Shown here piece after piece: positions 26,344-38,424 of a stretch of 64,000 nucleotides of DNA. The notes under the pieces are model-generated. The model ran no database searches, was not told the DNA's origin, and worked only from the letters and a program-made list of their open reading frames with translations. The first letter of the stretch is position 1; each line of letters opens with the position of its first letter. The stretch is from an uncultured Eubacteriales bacterium (GTDB lineage: Bacteria > Bacillota > Clostridia > Oscillospirales > Ruminococcaceae), in contig OMXI01000018.1 of the NCBI GenBank assembly GCA_900314975.1, forward strand, positions 1 to 64,000, written 5' to 3'. The position numbers and the translations under genes were made by a program.

Positions 26344-26380
26344 ACAAAGCAGAGTCTCTTTTTTGAGGCTCTGCTTTGTC
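26344..26380 (-). terminator. Terminator downstream of pyrG
   Basis: ACAAAGCAGAG-CCTC pairs with GAGACTCTGCTTTGT around an A/T loop, giving a long perfect stem between pyrG and the next promoter. Confidence 0.75.
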
Positions 26381-26429
26381 TGTATTTACTTACTAAAAAG
26401 CGCCGTTCCTGCCCTTTAAAAGACCACTT

Positions 26430-29638
<3,209 letters not shown>

Positions 29639-29669
29639 TTCTATCCATCCCTTCGATATTTTTAACAAA

Positions 29670-29701
29670 GCATCGGGAACAGCCCACCGCTGCTCCCGTG
29701 C
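29670..29701 (-). terminator. Intercistronic hairpin between amt and asnB
   Basis: GCACGGGAGCAGC pairs with GCTGTTCCCGATGC around GGTGG, followed by TTTGTT. It may terminate part of the transcripts or set a stability boundary. Confidence 0.55.
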
Positions 29702-29712
29702 CTTTTTGATTT

Positions 29713-31443
29713 TTATTCCTCACTGTCCTGCAAAGCGTCAAAGCCTTCCTCGCCGGTTCTTACCTTTACAACGTTCTCAACATCGTAAACGAATATCTTT
29801 CCGTCCCCGATGTGACCCGTGTAAAGCGCCTTCTTGGCAGTTTCGATAACGCTTCTTACAGGCACCTTGCTGACAACGATATCCACCTGTACCTTCGGCA
29901 TAAGGTTTGTCTCGACCGCAACGCCTCTGTAATATTCGGGCTTGCCCTTTTGCGTGCCGTAGCCCATAACGTGTGATACCGTCATACCTGTAATGCCTAT
30001 CTGACTCATCGCCTTCTTCAAGCGGTCAAATTTAGCCTCCTTGCAGACGATTTCAATTTTAGTGAACTTCGGGCTTGTGCCGTCATCAAAGGTCGGAACC
30101 TTCTTGACAGGTATAGCCTCTGCCTGCGGAGTGTCTCCCTCAACGGCGACAACGTCCTGGTCATCATAGGTCGTGTACTTGTGTACCGACGGCATAAAGT
30201 CGGGGTATGCACTCGGCAGACCGTGCTCGGTGATGTCAAGTCCGAGTATCTCCTCCTCTGCCGTGGTGCGCAGTCCGTTTGTCTTTTTGATGACGGTGAA
30301 GGTGATTATCATCATCACAGCCGCATAAGCCGCAACTGAACCAAAGCCCACCAGCTGCAAACCGAGCTGCTTGAATTCGCCCGTGTAGAAAAGTCCTTTG
30401 AGACCTGCGGGAGCATCAGGGTTAGCGAAAAGTCCGACCGCAATTGTGCCCCATATACCGTTTGCCATATGTACGCCGACTGCACCGACAGGGTCGTCTA
30501 TGTGCAGCTTGAGGTCGAGCAGCTCAACTACCCATACCACCAGCAGACCCGATACAAGTCCGACCGCTGCCGCACCGATAGCGTCAAATGCGTCCGTTCC
30601 TGCGGTAACCCCCACAAGTCCCGCGAGCGATGCGTTAAGGCACATCGAAACGTCAGGCTTGCCGTTCTTTACCCAGGTGTAGATCATAGTTGTGACCGTT
30701 GCAACAGACGGAGCGATAGTCGTTGTGACGAATATCGACGAAAGCTCTGAAACACTTGTTGCTGCCGCACCGTTGAAGCCGTACCAGCCCAGCCACAGAA
30801 TGAAAACTCCCAGTGCACCCAGCGTGATAGAGTGACCCGGTATAGCGTTTACCTTTACTACCTTGCCGTCCTTGTCACGCTCGTATTTACCTATTCTTTC
30901 ACCCAGCATTGACGCACCGATAAGGGCAGCGATACCGCCGACCATATGGATGGCACAAGAGCCGGCGTAGTCGTGAAAACCGAGCTTTGAGAGCCAGCCG
31001 CCGCCCCATATCCAATGCGCCTCGATGGGATAGATGAAAAGCGAAATTACTGCCGAGTAGATGCAGTAGCTTGAAAACTTTGTCCTGCCTGCCATAGCGC
31101 CCGAAACGATAGTCGCCGTGGTCGCGCAGAAAACGAGGTTGAAAACGAATGTTGAAGCACCCGTGAAGCTGCCGTCTCCGGGACTTGCGATAAACTCCTT
31201 GAAGTGCGTGAACATATCCAGGTTCGGTATACCGATAAGCCCGAACAATGTGTCCTCACCCATCATAAGTGTGTAACCTAAAATTGAGAAAACAACTGTA
31301 CCGATACAGAAATCCATCAGGTTTTTCATAATGATGTTTCCTGCGTTCTTTGCACGGGTAAAGCCCGTCTCCACCATTGCAAAGCCTGCCTGCATCCAAA
31401 AGACCAGTGCAGCACCTATCAGAAACCAAAATTCCACTGTCAT
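29713..31443 (-). CDS. amt: Ammonium transporter fused to a C-terminal PII (GlnK-like) domain
   Basis: 576 residues. Residues 1-405 form the 11-helix Amt/Rh channel (FWMQAGFAMVETGFTRAKNAG at the start, HMVGGIAALIGA, and LGWYGFNG). A linker of about 50 residues leads to a complete PII domain at about 459-565: KIEIVCKEAKFDRLKKAM, GYGTQKGKPEYYRG (Q-loop and T-loop start) and GHIGDGKIFVYDVENVVKVRTGE (ATP-binding B/C loops). In the T-loop the position of the uridylylated tyrosine (RGAEY in enterobacteria) reads RGVAV, so uridylylation is unlikely. The fusion should gate ammonium uptake in cis by 2-oxoglutarate/ATP/ADP. No signal peptide is needed; the N-terminus is the first helix. Confidence 0.93.
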   Translation of the reverse strand: MTVEFWFLIGAALVFWMQAGFAMVETGFTRAKNAGNIIMKNLMDFCIGTVVFSILGYTLMMGEDTLFGLIGIPNLDMFTHFKEFIASPGDGSFTGASTFVFNLVFCATTATIVSGAMAGRTKFSSYCIYSAVISLFIYPIEAHWIWGGGWLSKLGFHDYAGSCAIHMVGGIAALIGASMLGERIGKYERDKDGKVVKVNAIPGHSITLGALGVFILWLGWYGFNGAAATSVSELSSIFVTTTIAPSVATVTTMIYTWVKNGKPDVSMCLNASLAGLVGVTAGTDAFDAIGAAAVGLVSGLLVVWVVELLDLKLHIDDPVGAVGVHMANGIWGTIAVGLFANPDAPAGLKGLFYTGEFKQLGLQLVGFGSVAAYAAVMMIITFTVIKKTNGLRTTAEEEILGLDITEHGLPSAYPDFMPSVHKYTTYDDQDVVAVEGDTPQAEAIPVKKVPTFDDGTSPKFTKIEIVCKEAKFDRLKKAMSQIGITGMTVSHVMGYGTQKGKPEYYRGVAVETNLMPKVQVDIVVSKVPVRSVIETAKKALYTGHIGDGKIFVYDVENVVKVRTGEEGFDALQDSEE

Positions 31444-31484
31444 AGGATCATATCCTTTCTATCGTATCTTTCCTTACTTTAAAT

Positions 31485-31568
31485 AAAGCCACAGCTCCTG
31501 CGCATTGATGGAAGTTATTATTTGTTTTGCCTCTGTTATGGAAACGGCGCAGGAGCATGGCGGCTTTT
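31485..31568 (-). other. Long-range hairpin between glnN and amt
   Basis: A perfect 10-bp stem (GCTCCTGCGC with GCGCAGGAGC) plus an AAGCC/GGCTT extension encloses about 43 nt in the 133-bp spacer between the two genes. The downstream T-run on the minus strand is short, so attenuation or RNA processing are both possible. Confidence 0.5.
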
Positions 31569-31576
31569 TGAAACAA

Positions 31577-33673
31577 TTATCTCACACCGAACAGCAGCTC
31601 GTCATATGTCGGGAACGGCCAGAACTTTGCAGCTGTTATCGTTTCTGCCTCGTCACAGGAAGCACGCAGCTTATCCATTACGCCAAGCAGCTCGTCTCTG
31701 ATAAGGTAGCCCTGCTCGATAACATCCTTTGCAGACTGTACCTTTTCAAGTGCCTTTGAAAGCTCGTCAAGGCTCTGGTAAGCGTCGCTTGCAAGCTGCG
31801 AGAGTTTCTTGACCGTCTCTGCCTCGTAGGTGCAGGTAAGGTCGGTAGCCAGCGACTTTTTAGCGTTAGCGGTCTTTGCCACGAAAGCCGCGTATTCCTC
31901 GATAGCGGGAAGAATCTCTCTGCGTGCGAGCATCTCCATTGTGTTTGCCTCAATAATTACCGCCTTGCAGTAGTTTTCAAGGGTTATCTCGGTACGGCTG
32001 CGAAGCTCTGCCTCGGAAAATACCTTGTGAGATGTCAGCATCTTGACGTTCTTTTCGTCCATCAGATGCGGAATAGCATCAGGTGTCGTGCGGTAGTTGA
32101 GCAGACCCCTTACCTCTGTCGCCTCTTTTATCCACGCATCATCATATCCGTTGCCGTTGAAGATGATGCGCTTGTGGTCGGTGATAGTTTTCTTTATCAT
32201 CTCGTGCAGCTTTTCCTCAAAGTTGTCTGCCTTTTCAAGCCTGTCTGCGTAGATCTTCAGGCTCTCTGCAACAGCAGCGTTGAGCATGATGTTTGCGCAC
32301 GCGATAGAGTTTGACGAACCGAGCATTCTGAACTCGAACTTGTTGCCCGTAAATGCAAAAGGTGATGTCCTGTTTCGGTCGGTCGTGTCCCTTGTAAAGC
32401 GCGGCAGTACACTTACTCCCAGCTTCATCACTGTCTTTTCAACACTTTCATAAGGCGTGTCTGTCTCGATAGCCTTTAGGATACCCTCCAGCTCTTCACC
32501 CAGAAAGATTGAGATAACAGCAGGCGGCGCTTCGTTTGCACCGAGACGGTGGTCATTGCCTGCGGTAGCAACGGAAATTCTCAACAGATCCTGATAATCA
32601 TCAACAGCCTTGATAACAGCGCAAAGGAACAGCAAAAACTGTGCATTCTCGTACGGTGTCTCACCCGGCGTCAGCAGGTTTACGCCCGTGTCGGTAGCGA
32701 TAGACCAGTTGTTGTGCTTGCCCGAGCCGTTGACGTTCGCAAACGGCTTTTCGTGCAGCAGGCAGACAAGTCCGTGCTTCTTAGCGACCTTCTGCATAAT
32801 TTCCATAGTCAGCTGGTTGTGGTCGGTCGCGATATTCGTAGTCGCATAGATTGGCGCAAGCTCGTGCTGTGCAGGTGCGACCTCATTGTGTTGGGTTTTA
32901 GCAAGAATGCCCAGCTTCCACAGCTCATCGTTGAGGTCGGACATATACGCCTCAACTCTTGGCTTGATAACTCCGAAATAGTGGTCGTCAAGCTCCTGAC
33001 CCTTCGGCGGCTTTGCACCGAAAAGCGTTCTGCCCGTGTAGATAAGGTCTTTTCTCTTGTCGTAAAGCTCCTTTGGAATAAGGAAATATTCCTGCTCGGG
33101 ACCTACAGATGTCGTAACGTGCTTTACGTTGTCGTTACCAAACAGCTTCAAAATACGCATCGCCTGCTTGTTGAGCGCCTGCATAGAGCGCAGCAGCGGT
33201 GTTTTCTTGTCAAGCGCCTCGCCGCCGTATGAACAAAAAGCGGTCGGTATGCAAAGTGTCTTTCCTTTTATAAAAGCATACGAGGTCGGGTCCCACGCGG
33301 TGTAGCCACGCGCCTCAAATGTCGCCCTCAAGCCGCCGGAAGGGAAGCTCGACGCGTCAGGCTCACCCTTGATAAGCTCCTTGCCCGAGAAATCCATAAT
33401 AACTCTGCCGTCGGGTGAGGGCGAGATGAAGCTGTCGTGCTTTTCGGCGGTGATGCCTGTAAGCGGCTGGAACCAGTGTGTGTAGTGTGTCGCACCGTTC
33501 TCTACTGCCCATTCCTTCATAGCCTCTGCAACTGCGTTTGCTACGGTAATGTCAAGCGCCGCGCCGATGTCGATAGTTTCTTTTAATGACTTGTAGACCT
33601 TTGATGAAAGTCTTGATTTCATCACTCTGTCATCAAATACCTTGCTTGCAAAAAGTTCTGTTACTGTGCTCAT
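31577..33673 (-). CDS. glnN: Glutamine synthetase type III
   Basis: 698 residues, the size of GSIII dodecamer subunits. Diagnostic segments: [18 protein letters not shown] near 75-92, [29 protein letters not shown] (metal site), [26 protein letters not shown] and [16 protein letters not shown]. It makes glutamine from glutamate and ammonia with ATP and is the principal ammonium-assimilating GS in several Ruminococcus and Bacteroides. GGGAGG lies about 9 nt before the ATG. It leads the leftward operon, reading from a perfect promoter at 33859-33887 through a leader with two hairpins, one a strong intrinsic terminator. Confidence 0.97.
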   Translation of the reverse strand: MSTVTELFASKVFDDRVMKSRLSSKVYKSLKETIDIGAALDITVANAVAEAMKEWAVENGATHYTHWFQPLTGITAEKHDSFISPSPDGRVIMDFSGKELIKGEPDASSFPSGGLRATFEARGYTAWDPTSYAFIKGKTLCIPTAFCSYGGEALDKKTPLLRSMQALNKQAMRILKLFGNDNVKHVTTSVGPEQEYFLIPKELYDKRKDLIYTGRTLFGAKPPKGQELDDHYFGVIKPRVEAYMSDLNDELWKLGILAKTQHNEVAPAQHELAPIYATTNIATDHNQLTMEIMQKVAKKHGLVCLLHEKPFANVNGSGKHNNWSIATDTGVNLLTPGETPYENAQFLLFLCAVIKAVDDYQDLLRISVATAGNDHRLGANEAPPAVISIFLGEELEGILKAIETDTPYESVEKTVMKLGVSVLPRFTRDTTDRNRTSPFAFTGNKFEFRMLGSSNSIACANIMLNAAVAESLKIYADRLEKADNFEEKLHEMIKKTITDHKRIIFNGNGYDDAWIKEATEVRGLLNYRTTPDAIPHLMDEKNVKMLTSHKVFSEAELRSRTEITLENYCKAVIIEANTMEMLARREILPAIEEYAAFVAKTANAKKSLATDLTCTYEAETVKKLSQLASDAYQSLDELSKALEKVQSAKDVIEQGYLIRDELLGVMDKLRASCDEAETITAAKFWPFPTYDELLFGVR

Positions 33674-33705
33674 TTTTTATTTCCTCCCTTAAAATATTGA
33701 CTGTT

Positions 33706-33754
33706 AAAAACAAAAGCGCCTCAAAGCGCGGACTGTTGCCCGCACCCAAGACGC
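33706..33754 (-). promoter_or_regulatory. Leader terminator (attenuator) of glnN
   Basis: On the minus strand GCGTCTT-GGGTGCGG pairs with CCGCGCTT-GAGGCGC (one bulge) around GCAACAGT, followed by TTTTGTTTTT. This intrinsic terminator lies about 30 bp before the glnN start and about 100 nt after the transcription start, so most transcripts should end here unless antiterminated. Confidence 0.75.
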
Positions 33755-33792
33755 CGTTGCCTAAAATATTGAGATAGACTGCCAAAGGCATT

Positions 33793-33850
33793 AAAAATAG
33801 AGACAAATACTTGAAGATAGCCAGATTACTTCAAGACTCCTTTGCCTCTA
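33793..33850 (-). promoter_or_regulatory. 5'-end hairpin of glnN leader
   Basis: The first transcribed bases form TAGAGGCAAA paired with TTTGTCTCTA, enclosing a second stem CTTGAAG/CTTCAAG with CTGGCT at the tip. TTTTT follows directly, so this can act as a first terminator or as a structured protein-binding element. Confidence 0.6.
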
Positions 33851-33858
33851 TGCCTTGC

Positions 33859-33887
33859 ATTATACACCATCATTTTTGATTTGTCAA
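33859..33887 (-). promoter_or_regulatory. glnN promoter
   Basis: TTGACA (33882-33887), 17-bp spacer, TATAAT (33859-33864), both boxes perfect, minus strand. Confidence 0.9.
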
Positions 33888-33960
33888 CCCCCTTTTTGAT
33901 GAAATTTTGCAATTTACATTTACAAAACTTGCAGTTTACAAATAATTTATATATCAAAAC

Positions 33961-33989
33961 TTGACAAAAATGAATTTCTGGAGTATAAT
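33961..33989 (+). promoter_or_regulatory. Glutamate synthase operon promoter
   Basis: TTGACA (33961-33966), 17-bp spacer, TATAAT (33984-33989), both perfect, plus strand; it diverges from the glnN promoter about 75 bp away. Confidence 0.9.
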
Positions 33990-34003
33990 ACTTGCAAATG
34001 AGC

Positions 34004-34046
34004 AAAGGCGTTCATTCGGTTTTACAGACCGAGTGGCGCCTTTTTT
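34004..34046 (+). promoter_or_regulatory. Leader terminator (attenuator) of glutamate synthase operon
   Basis: AAAGGCG-TTCATTCGGT pairs with ACCGAGTGGCGCCTTT (one bulge) and is followed by TTTTTT, only about 8 nt after the expected transcription start. A small TTGC/GCAA stem with the six-base loop AAATGA (33992-34005) overlaps its 5' edge. Confidence 0.75.
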
Positions 34047-34078
34047 AGATGTAAGAGGTAAGAGATAAGAGGTAAGAT
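34046..34078 (+). repeat. Solo arm of heptad-repeat MITE-like element
   Basis: TAGATGTAAGAGGTAAGAGA then TAAGAGGTAAGAT matches one arm of the palindromic element at 39141-39243. It lies between the leader terminator and the first gene of the operon. Confidence 0.55.
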
Positions 34079-34127
34079 TTTTAATGGATAGTTTTGCTCA
34101 TTGAATAATCTATATCGAAAGGATGAG

Positions 34128-35225
34128 ATGATGATGAAAAGAGAAGGAGAGGTCCGTATCCCGTCAGGCTGTGCCATAGCCGCAGTCATTTCAAGGGAGG
34201 GCAAAGGCATCACAGGCGACCTTATCACCGAGGCGATGAAACCGATGCACGACCGTTCCAACGGTCTTGGCGGAGGCTTTGCCGCATACGGTATTTACCC
34301 CGAACACAAGGAGTTTTTCGCGTTTCATATTTTCTTTGACCACCGCAGTACAAGAAAAGAGTGCGAGGCTCTTTTAAAGGAAAGGTTCGAGATAGTAAAG
34401 GGCGAGATAATCCCCACACGCAAGATACCCGAAATAACCGACGAGCCTATCATCTGGAGATATTTCGTCGCACCGCTCAAATCAATGCTCGCCGCCGAAC
34501 AGATAGATGAAAACGAGTTCGTTGCAAGAACCGTTGTTAAGATAAACACCGAGCTTAAAGGCGCGTATGTCTTTTCAAGCGGAAAGAATATGGGCTGCTT
34601 CAAAGCTGTCGGCTTCCCCGAGGACGTGGGTCGCTTTTACAGACTTGAAGAGTACGAGGGCTACTCGTGGACAGCGCACGGGCGCTACCCGACAAATACG
34701 CCCGGCTGGTGGGGCGGCGCTCACCCGTTTTCGCTGCTCGATTACTCGGTAGTCCACAACGGCGAGATATCGTCCTACGACGCAAACCGCCGCTTTATCG
34801 AGATGTTTGGCTACAAATGCAACCTTCAGACCGACACCGAGGTCATCACCTATATAATAGATTACCTTTTAAGGCGGCAAAAGCTTACTCTGGAAGAAGT
34901 CGCTTCCGTTATCGCCGCACCGTTCTGGAGTACGATAAATTCCAAACCCGAAAAGGAAAAAGAAAAGCTGACCTATCTGCGAACCGTCTTTTCAAACCTG
35001 CTTATCACAGGTCCGTTCTCAATAGTTTTCGGCTGGGACGGCGGACTTATGGCACTCAACGACAGGCTCAAGCTGCGCTCGATGATAACCGCCGAAAAAG
35101 AGGACAAGGTGTTTATCGCCAGCGAAGAGGCTGCCGTCAGAGTTATGGAGCCAGATGCCGGGAATTTCTACGCACCAAGCGGCGGAGAGCCTGTTATAGT
35201 TCGTGTCAAGGAGGGTAAATTCTGA
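34128..35225 (+). CDS. Glutamate synthase amidotransferase subunit (class II GATase, archaeal-type split GOGAT)
   Basis: About 365 residues of a class II glutamine amidotransferase. The nucleophile cysteine is in IPSGCAIAAVIS rather than at residue 2, as in other stand-alone GltB1/GlxB proteins. Further features are SNGLGGGFAAYGIYP, AHGRYPTNTPGWWGGAHPF (substrate-binding R and W region) and VVHNGEISSYDANRRF. It releases ammonia from glutamine for the FMN subunit encoded next. Three consecutive ATG codons (34128, 34131, 34134) follow AAAGGA; spacing favours the first two. The stop overlaps the next start by one base. Confidence 0.9.
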   Translation: MMMKREGEVRIPSGCAIAAVISREGKGITGDLITEAMKPMHDRSNGLGGGFAAYGIYPEHKEFFAFHIFFDHRSTRKECEALLKERFEIVKGEIIPTRKIPEITDEPIIWRYFVAPLKSMLAAEQIDENEFVARTVVKINTELKGAYVFSSGKNMGCFKAVGFPEDVGRFYRLEEYEGYSWTAHGRYPTNTPGWWGGAHPFSLLDYSVVHNGEISSYDANRRFIEMFGYKCNLQTDTEVITYIIDYLLRRQKLTLEEVASVIAAPFWSTINSKPEKEKEKLTYLRTVFSNLLITGPFSIVFGWDGGLMALNDRLKLRSMITAEKEDKVFIASEEAAVRVMEPDAGNFYAPSGGEPVIVRVKEGKF

Positions 35226-36730
35226 TGATAGATCAATATATATATCCCGAATTTGAAGTGGTGAGAAACCAAAACCGCTGTATCGCCTGCCGCGTCTGCG
35301 AAAGGCAGTGCGCCAACGAGGTACACCGCTTTGATACAGACCTCGGCGTTATGCTGTCGGACGAGGCAAAGTGTGTAAACTGCCAAAGGTGTGTTTCGCT
35401 CTGCCCTACCCACGCTCTGAAAATCGTAAAGAGCGACTGCCGTCTGCGTGAAAATGCCAACTGGTCAGACCAGACCATAAAGGAGATATACAAGCAGGCA
35501 AACAGCGGCGGCGTGCTGCTGTCATCAATGGGCAATCCCAAGCCGCTGCCTGTTTACTGGGACAGGATACTTATCAACGCATCACAGGTCACCAATCCGC
35601 CTATCGACCCGCTGCGCGAGCCAATGGAAACCAAGGTCTTTCTCGGCAAAAAGCCCGATAAGGTACTGCGCCGTGCAAACGGAGATCTTATCACACAGCT
35701 GCCTCCGCAGATAGAGCTTTCTATGCCCGTGATGTTCTCCGCAATGAGCTACGGCTCGATAAGCTACAACGCCCACGCGTCGCTTGCAAGGGCAGCCACC
35801 GAGCTTGGTATCTGCTACAACACAGGCGAGGGCGGACTGCACGAGGACTTTTACTGCTACGGCGAGAACACTGTCGTTCAGGTAGCTTCGGGACGTTTCG
35901 GCGTTCACAAGAATTATCTCGAAGCCGCTGCCGCAGTCGAAATAAAAATGGGACAGGGCGCTAAACCCGGTATCGGCGGACACCTTCCCGGTGCAAAGAT
36001 AGTCGGTGACGTGTCGCGCACAAGAATGATACCCGAGGGTACAGATGCTATCTCCCCCGCACCTCACCACGACATCTACTCTATCGAGGACCTGCGCCAG
36101 CTGGTCTATTCGCTCAAAGAGGCGACCGATTACAAAAAGCCGATAATCGTCAAGGTCGCAGCAGTGCATAACATTGCAGCTATCGCCAGCGGTATCGCAC
36201 GAAGCGGCGCTGATATCATCGCTATCGACGGCTTCCGCGGCGGCACCGGAGCAGCTCCCACAAGGATAAGGGACAACGTCGGCATACCTATCGAGCTTGC
36301 GCTTGCAGCTGTTGACCAGCGCCTGCGTGACGAGGGTATAAGAAACAATGTCTCGCTTGTCGTCGGAGGAAGCGTGCGCTCGGCAGCAGACGTTGTCAAG
36401 GCGGTAGCCTTGGGCGCAGATGCAGTCTATGTTGCAACGGCTGCACTGCTTGCACTCGGCTGTCACCTGTGCCGCACCTGCCACAGCGGCAAGTGCAACT
36501 GGGGTATAGCTACCCAGCGCCCCGACCTTGTAAAAAGGCTCAACCCCGACATCGGCAGCCAGCGCCTTGTAAATCTGATGAACGCATGGCGCCACGAGAT
36601 AAAGGAGCTTATGGGCGGTATGGGCATCAACTCTATCGAAAGCCTGCGCGGCAACAGACTTATGCTTCGCGGTGTCGGTCTTACCGCAAAAGAGCTTGAG
36701 ATACTCGGCATATCCCATGCGGGAGAATAA
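35225..36730 (+). CDS. Glutamate synthase FMN subunit with two 4Fe-4S clusters
   Basis: 501 residues. The N-terminal ferredoxin domain carries CIACRVCERQC and CVNCQRCVSLCP (residues 19-65). The C-terminal domain is the GltB2 FMN barrel: MSYGSISYNAHASLARAA, NTGEGGLHEDFY, GQGAKPGIGGHLPG, DGFRGGTGAAPTRIRD and CHLCRTCHSGKCNWGIATQ, the latter being the 3Fe-4S region. It reduces 2-oxoglutarate plus ammonia to glutamate. Together with the GATase (34128) and GXGXG subunit (38424) it makes a complete but split large subunit, as in methanogens and Thermotoga. Confidence 0.95.
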   Translation: MIDQYIYPEFEVVRNQNRCIACRVCERQCANEVHRFDTDLGVMLSDEAKCVNCQRCVSLCPTHALKIVKSDCRLRENANWSDQTIKEIYKQANSGGVLLSSMGNPKPLPVYWDRILINASQVTNPPIDPLREPMETKVFLGKKPDKVLRRANGDLITQLPPQIELSMPVMFSAMSYGSISYNAHASLARAATELGICYNTGEGGLHEDFYCYGENTVVQVASGRFGVHKNYLEAAAAVEIKMGQGAKPGIGGHLPGAKIVGDVSRTRMIPEGTDAISPAPHHDIYSIEDLRQLVYSLKEATDYKKPIIVKVAAVHNIAAIASGIARSGADIIAIDGFRGGTGAAPTRIRDNVGIPIELALAAVDQRLRDEGIRNNVSLVVGGSVRSAADVVKAVALGADAVYVATAALLALGCHLCRTCHSGKCNWGIATQRPDLVKRLNPDIGSQRLVNLMNAWRHEIKELMGGMGINSIESLRGNRLMLRGVGLTAKELEILGISHAGE

Positions 36731-36747
36731 AGAAAGAGGTGGCACAA

Positions 36748-37176
36748 ATGAAACGAGTATATGTAAATGAACAATGGTGCCTTGGCTGTCACCTTTGCGA
36801 ATATAACTGCGCCTTTGCCAATTCGGGACTTACCGATATGGTCAAAGCGCTCAAGGATAAGCCTATCTATCCCCGTGTGCATATCGAGCAGTCGGACGAT
36901 ATAACCTATGCAGTCTCCTGCCGTCACTGCAAAGACCCGCTTTGCGTGAAAAGCTGTATCGCAGGTGCGATAAGCATTGATGACGGCGTTGTAAAGATAG
37001 ATAAAAACAAATGCGTCGGCTGCCTGACCTGCGTGCTTGTGTGTCCCTACGGCGCGGTAAGACCGGGTCCGACGGGCGCAGCACAAAAGTGCGAGCTGTG
37101 TCTTGAAAACAGCTGCGGCGAGCCTGCCTGCGCGGCGGGCTGCCCGAACAACGCGATAGTCTATGAAGAAAGGTAG
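36748..37176 (+). CDS. Multi-cluster ferredoxin of glutamate synthase
   Basis: 142 residues with four cysteine clusters: CLGCHLCEYNC, CRHCKDPLCVKSC, CVGCLTCVLVCP and CELCLENSCGEPACAAGCP. This is the HycB/DmsB-type electron-transfer pattern. It probably carries electrons from the FAD oxidoreductase downstream to the FMN subunit. I start at ATG 36748 with GAGGTG 6 nt upstream rather than the GTG at 36739. Spacing of 17 bp on the left and 9 bp on the right shows tight operon structure. Confidence 0.9.
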   Translation: MKRVYVNEQWCLGCHLCEYNCAFANSGLTDMVKALKDKPIYPRVHIEQSDDITYAVSCRHCKDPLCVKSCIAGAISIDDGVVKIDKNKCVGCLTCVLVCPYGAVRPGPTGAAQKCELCLENSCGEPACAAGCPNNAIVYEER

Positions 37177-37185
37177 GGAGTAACA

Positions 37186-38424
37186 ATGAGCAAGTTTGTT
37201 ATCATCGGAAACGGCGTTGCTGCCGCAGGCTGCATTGAAGGTATCCGCAGCGTTGACAGCCAAAGTGAGATAACCGTCATCTCCGCAGAAAAGCACCCCG
37301 TCTATTCAAGACCGCTTATCTCCTACTATCTTGAGGGCAAAACAACGCTTGAAAAAATGAACTACCGCGGACTTGATTTCTACGATAAAAATAATGCCGA
37401 GCTTATCTATGCCGCGGCTGAAAAGATAGATGTCAAAAAGCGCGAGGTAACCTTCGGCGGCAAAAAAACAAAGTTTGACAAGCTGTGCCTTGCGACCGGC
37501 TCGTCACCTTTCGTTCCGAAAATGGACGGGCTTGAAAGTGTCAAGAACAAGTTCACCTTTATGACTATGGACGACAGCCTTGCACTTGAAAAGGTTCTCA
37601 AAAAGGACAGTCGTGTGCTTATCGTCGGAGCAGGTCTTATCGGTCTTAAATGCGCCGAGGGTATCCTTGAAAGAGTTTCAAGCGTGACAGTGTGCGACCT
37701 TGCGGACAGAGTACTTTCAAGTATCCTTGACAGCGAGTGTGCAGCGGTAATGCAAAAGCACCTTGAAAGCAAGGGCATCAGATTTTTGCTGTCCGACAGC
37801 GCCGAGAGCTTTGATAAGAACGCTGCAAAAATGAAAAGAGGCGAAACAGTCGAGTTTGATATCCTCGTGCTTGCCGTCGGCGTCAGAGCGAATGTTTCGC
37901 TTGCCAAGGACGCAGGCGCAGATGTAAACAGAGGTATCATCATCGACACCAAAATGCAGACCACACTTGAAAACATCTATGCCGCAGGTGACTGCACCGA
38001 GGGCTACGACAGCTCTATCGGTGCAAACAGAGTGCTGGCTATCCTGCCCAATGCCTATATGCAGGGCTTTTGCGCAGGCGTGAATATGGCAGGCGGCGAT
38101 AGCAGCATCACCAACGCTATCCCCATGAACTCCATCGGCTTCTTCGGACTGCACTGCACCAGCGCAGGCAGCTATTTTGCAGACGGCGAGGGCGAGATAT
38201 TTGAGCAAAAGACCTGCGGCGGCATAAAGCGCCTGTACATCAAGGACAATAAGCTCACAGGCTATATCATCATCGGCGATGTCACGGGAGCAGGCATCTA
38301 CACCTCTTTGGTGCGCGAAAAGACCGACCTTTGTGACGTAGATATTGACAAACTGAAAAAAGATGCAACATTGGCAATGTTTTTGCCCCAAACCCGTAGA
38401 AAAAAACTTGGAGGTGTGGTATAA
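37186..38424 (+). CDS. FAD-dependent NAD(P)H oxidoreductase, putative electron input for glutamate synthase
   Basis: 412 residues of the pyridine nucleotide-disulphide oxidoreductase fold: FAD-binding KFVIIGNGVAAAGCIEGI at the N-terminus, LATGSSPFVP, the NAD(P)-binding RVLIVGAGLIGLKCAEGI (about 145-162) and IYAAGDCTEGYD (about 265-276). It resembles NADH:rubredoxin reductases and lacks the GltD N-terminal Fe-S domain; the adjacent ferredoxin supplies that function. Its place inside the glutamate synthase operon suggests it substitutes for GltD, which is inference. AGGGAGT precedes the ATG. The stop overlaps the next start by one base. Confidence 0.88.
   Translation: MSKFVIIGNGVAAAGCIEGIRSVDSQSEITVISAEKHPVYSRPLISYYLEGKTTLEKMNYRGLDFYDKNNAELIYAAAEKIDVKKREVTFGGKKTKFDKLCLATGSSPFVPKMDGLESVKNKFTFMTMDDSLALEKVLKKDSRVLIVGAGLIGLKCAEGILERVSSVTVCDLADRVLSSILDSECAAVMQKHLESKGIRFLLSDSAESFDKNAAKMKRGETVEFDILVLAVGVRANVSLAKDAGADVNRGIIIDTKMQTTLENIYAAGDCTEGYDSSIGANRVLAILPNAYMQGFCAGVNMAGGDSSITNAIPMNSIGFFGLHCTSAGSYFADGEGEIFEQKTCGGIKRLYIKDNKLTGYIIIGDVTGAGIYTSLVREKTDLCDVDIDKLKKDATLAMFLPQTRRKKLGGVV

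Noticed and set aside
35582-36745. Minus-strand reading frame opposite the FMN subunit
   Set aside because: Composition is cysteine/arginine-rich and lacks a ribosome site; antisense shadow.
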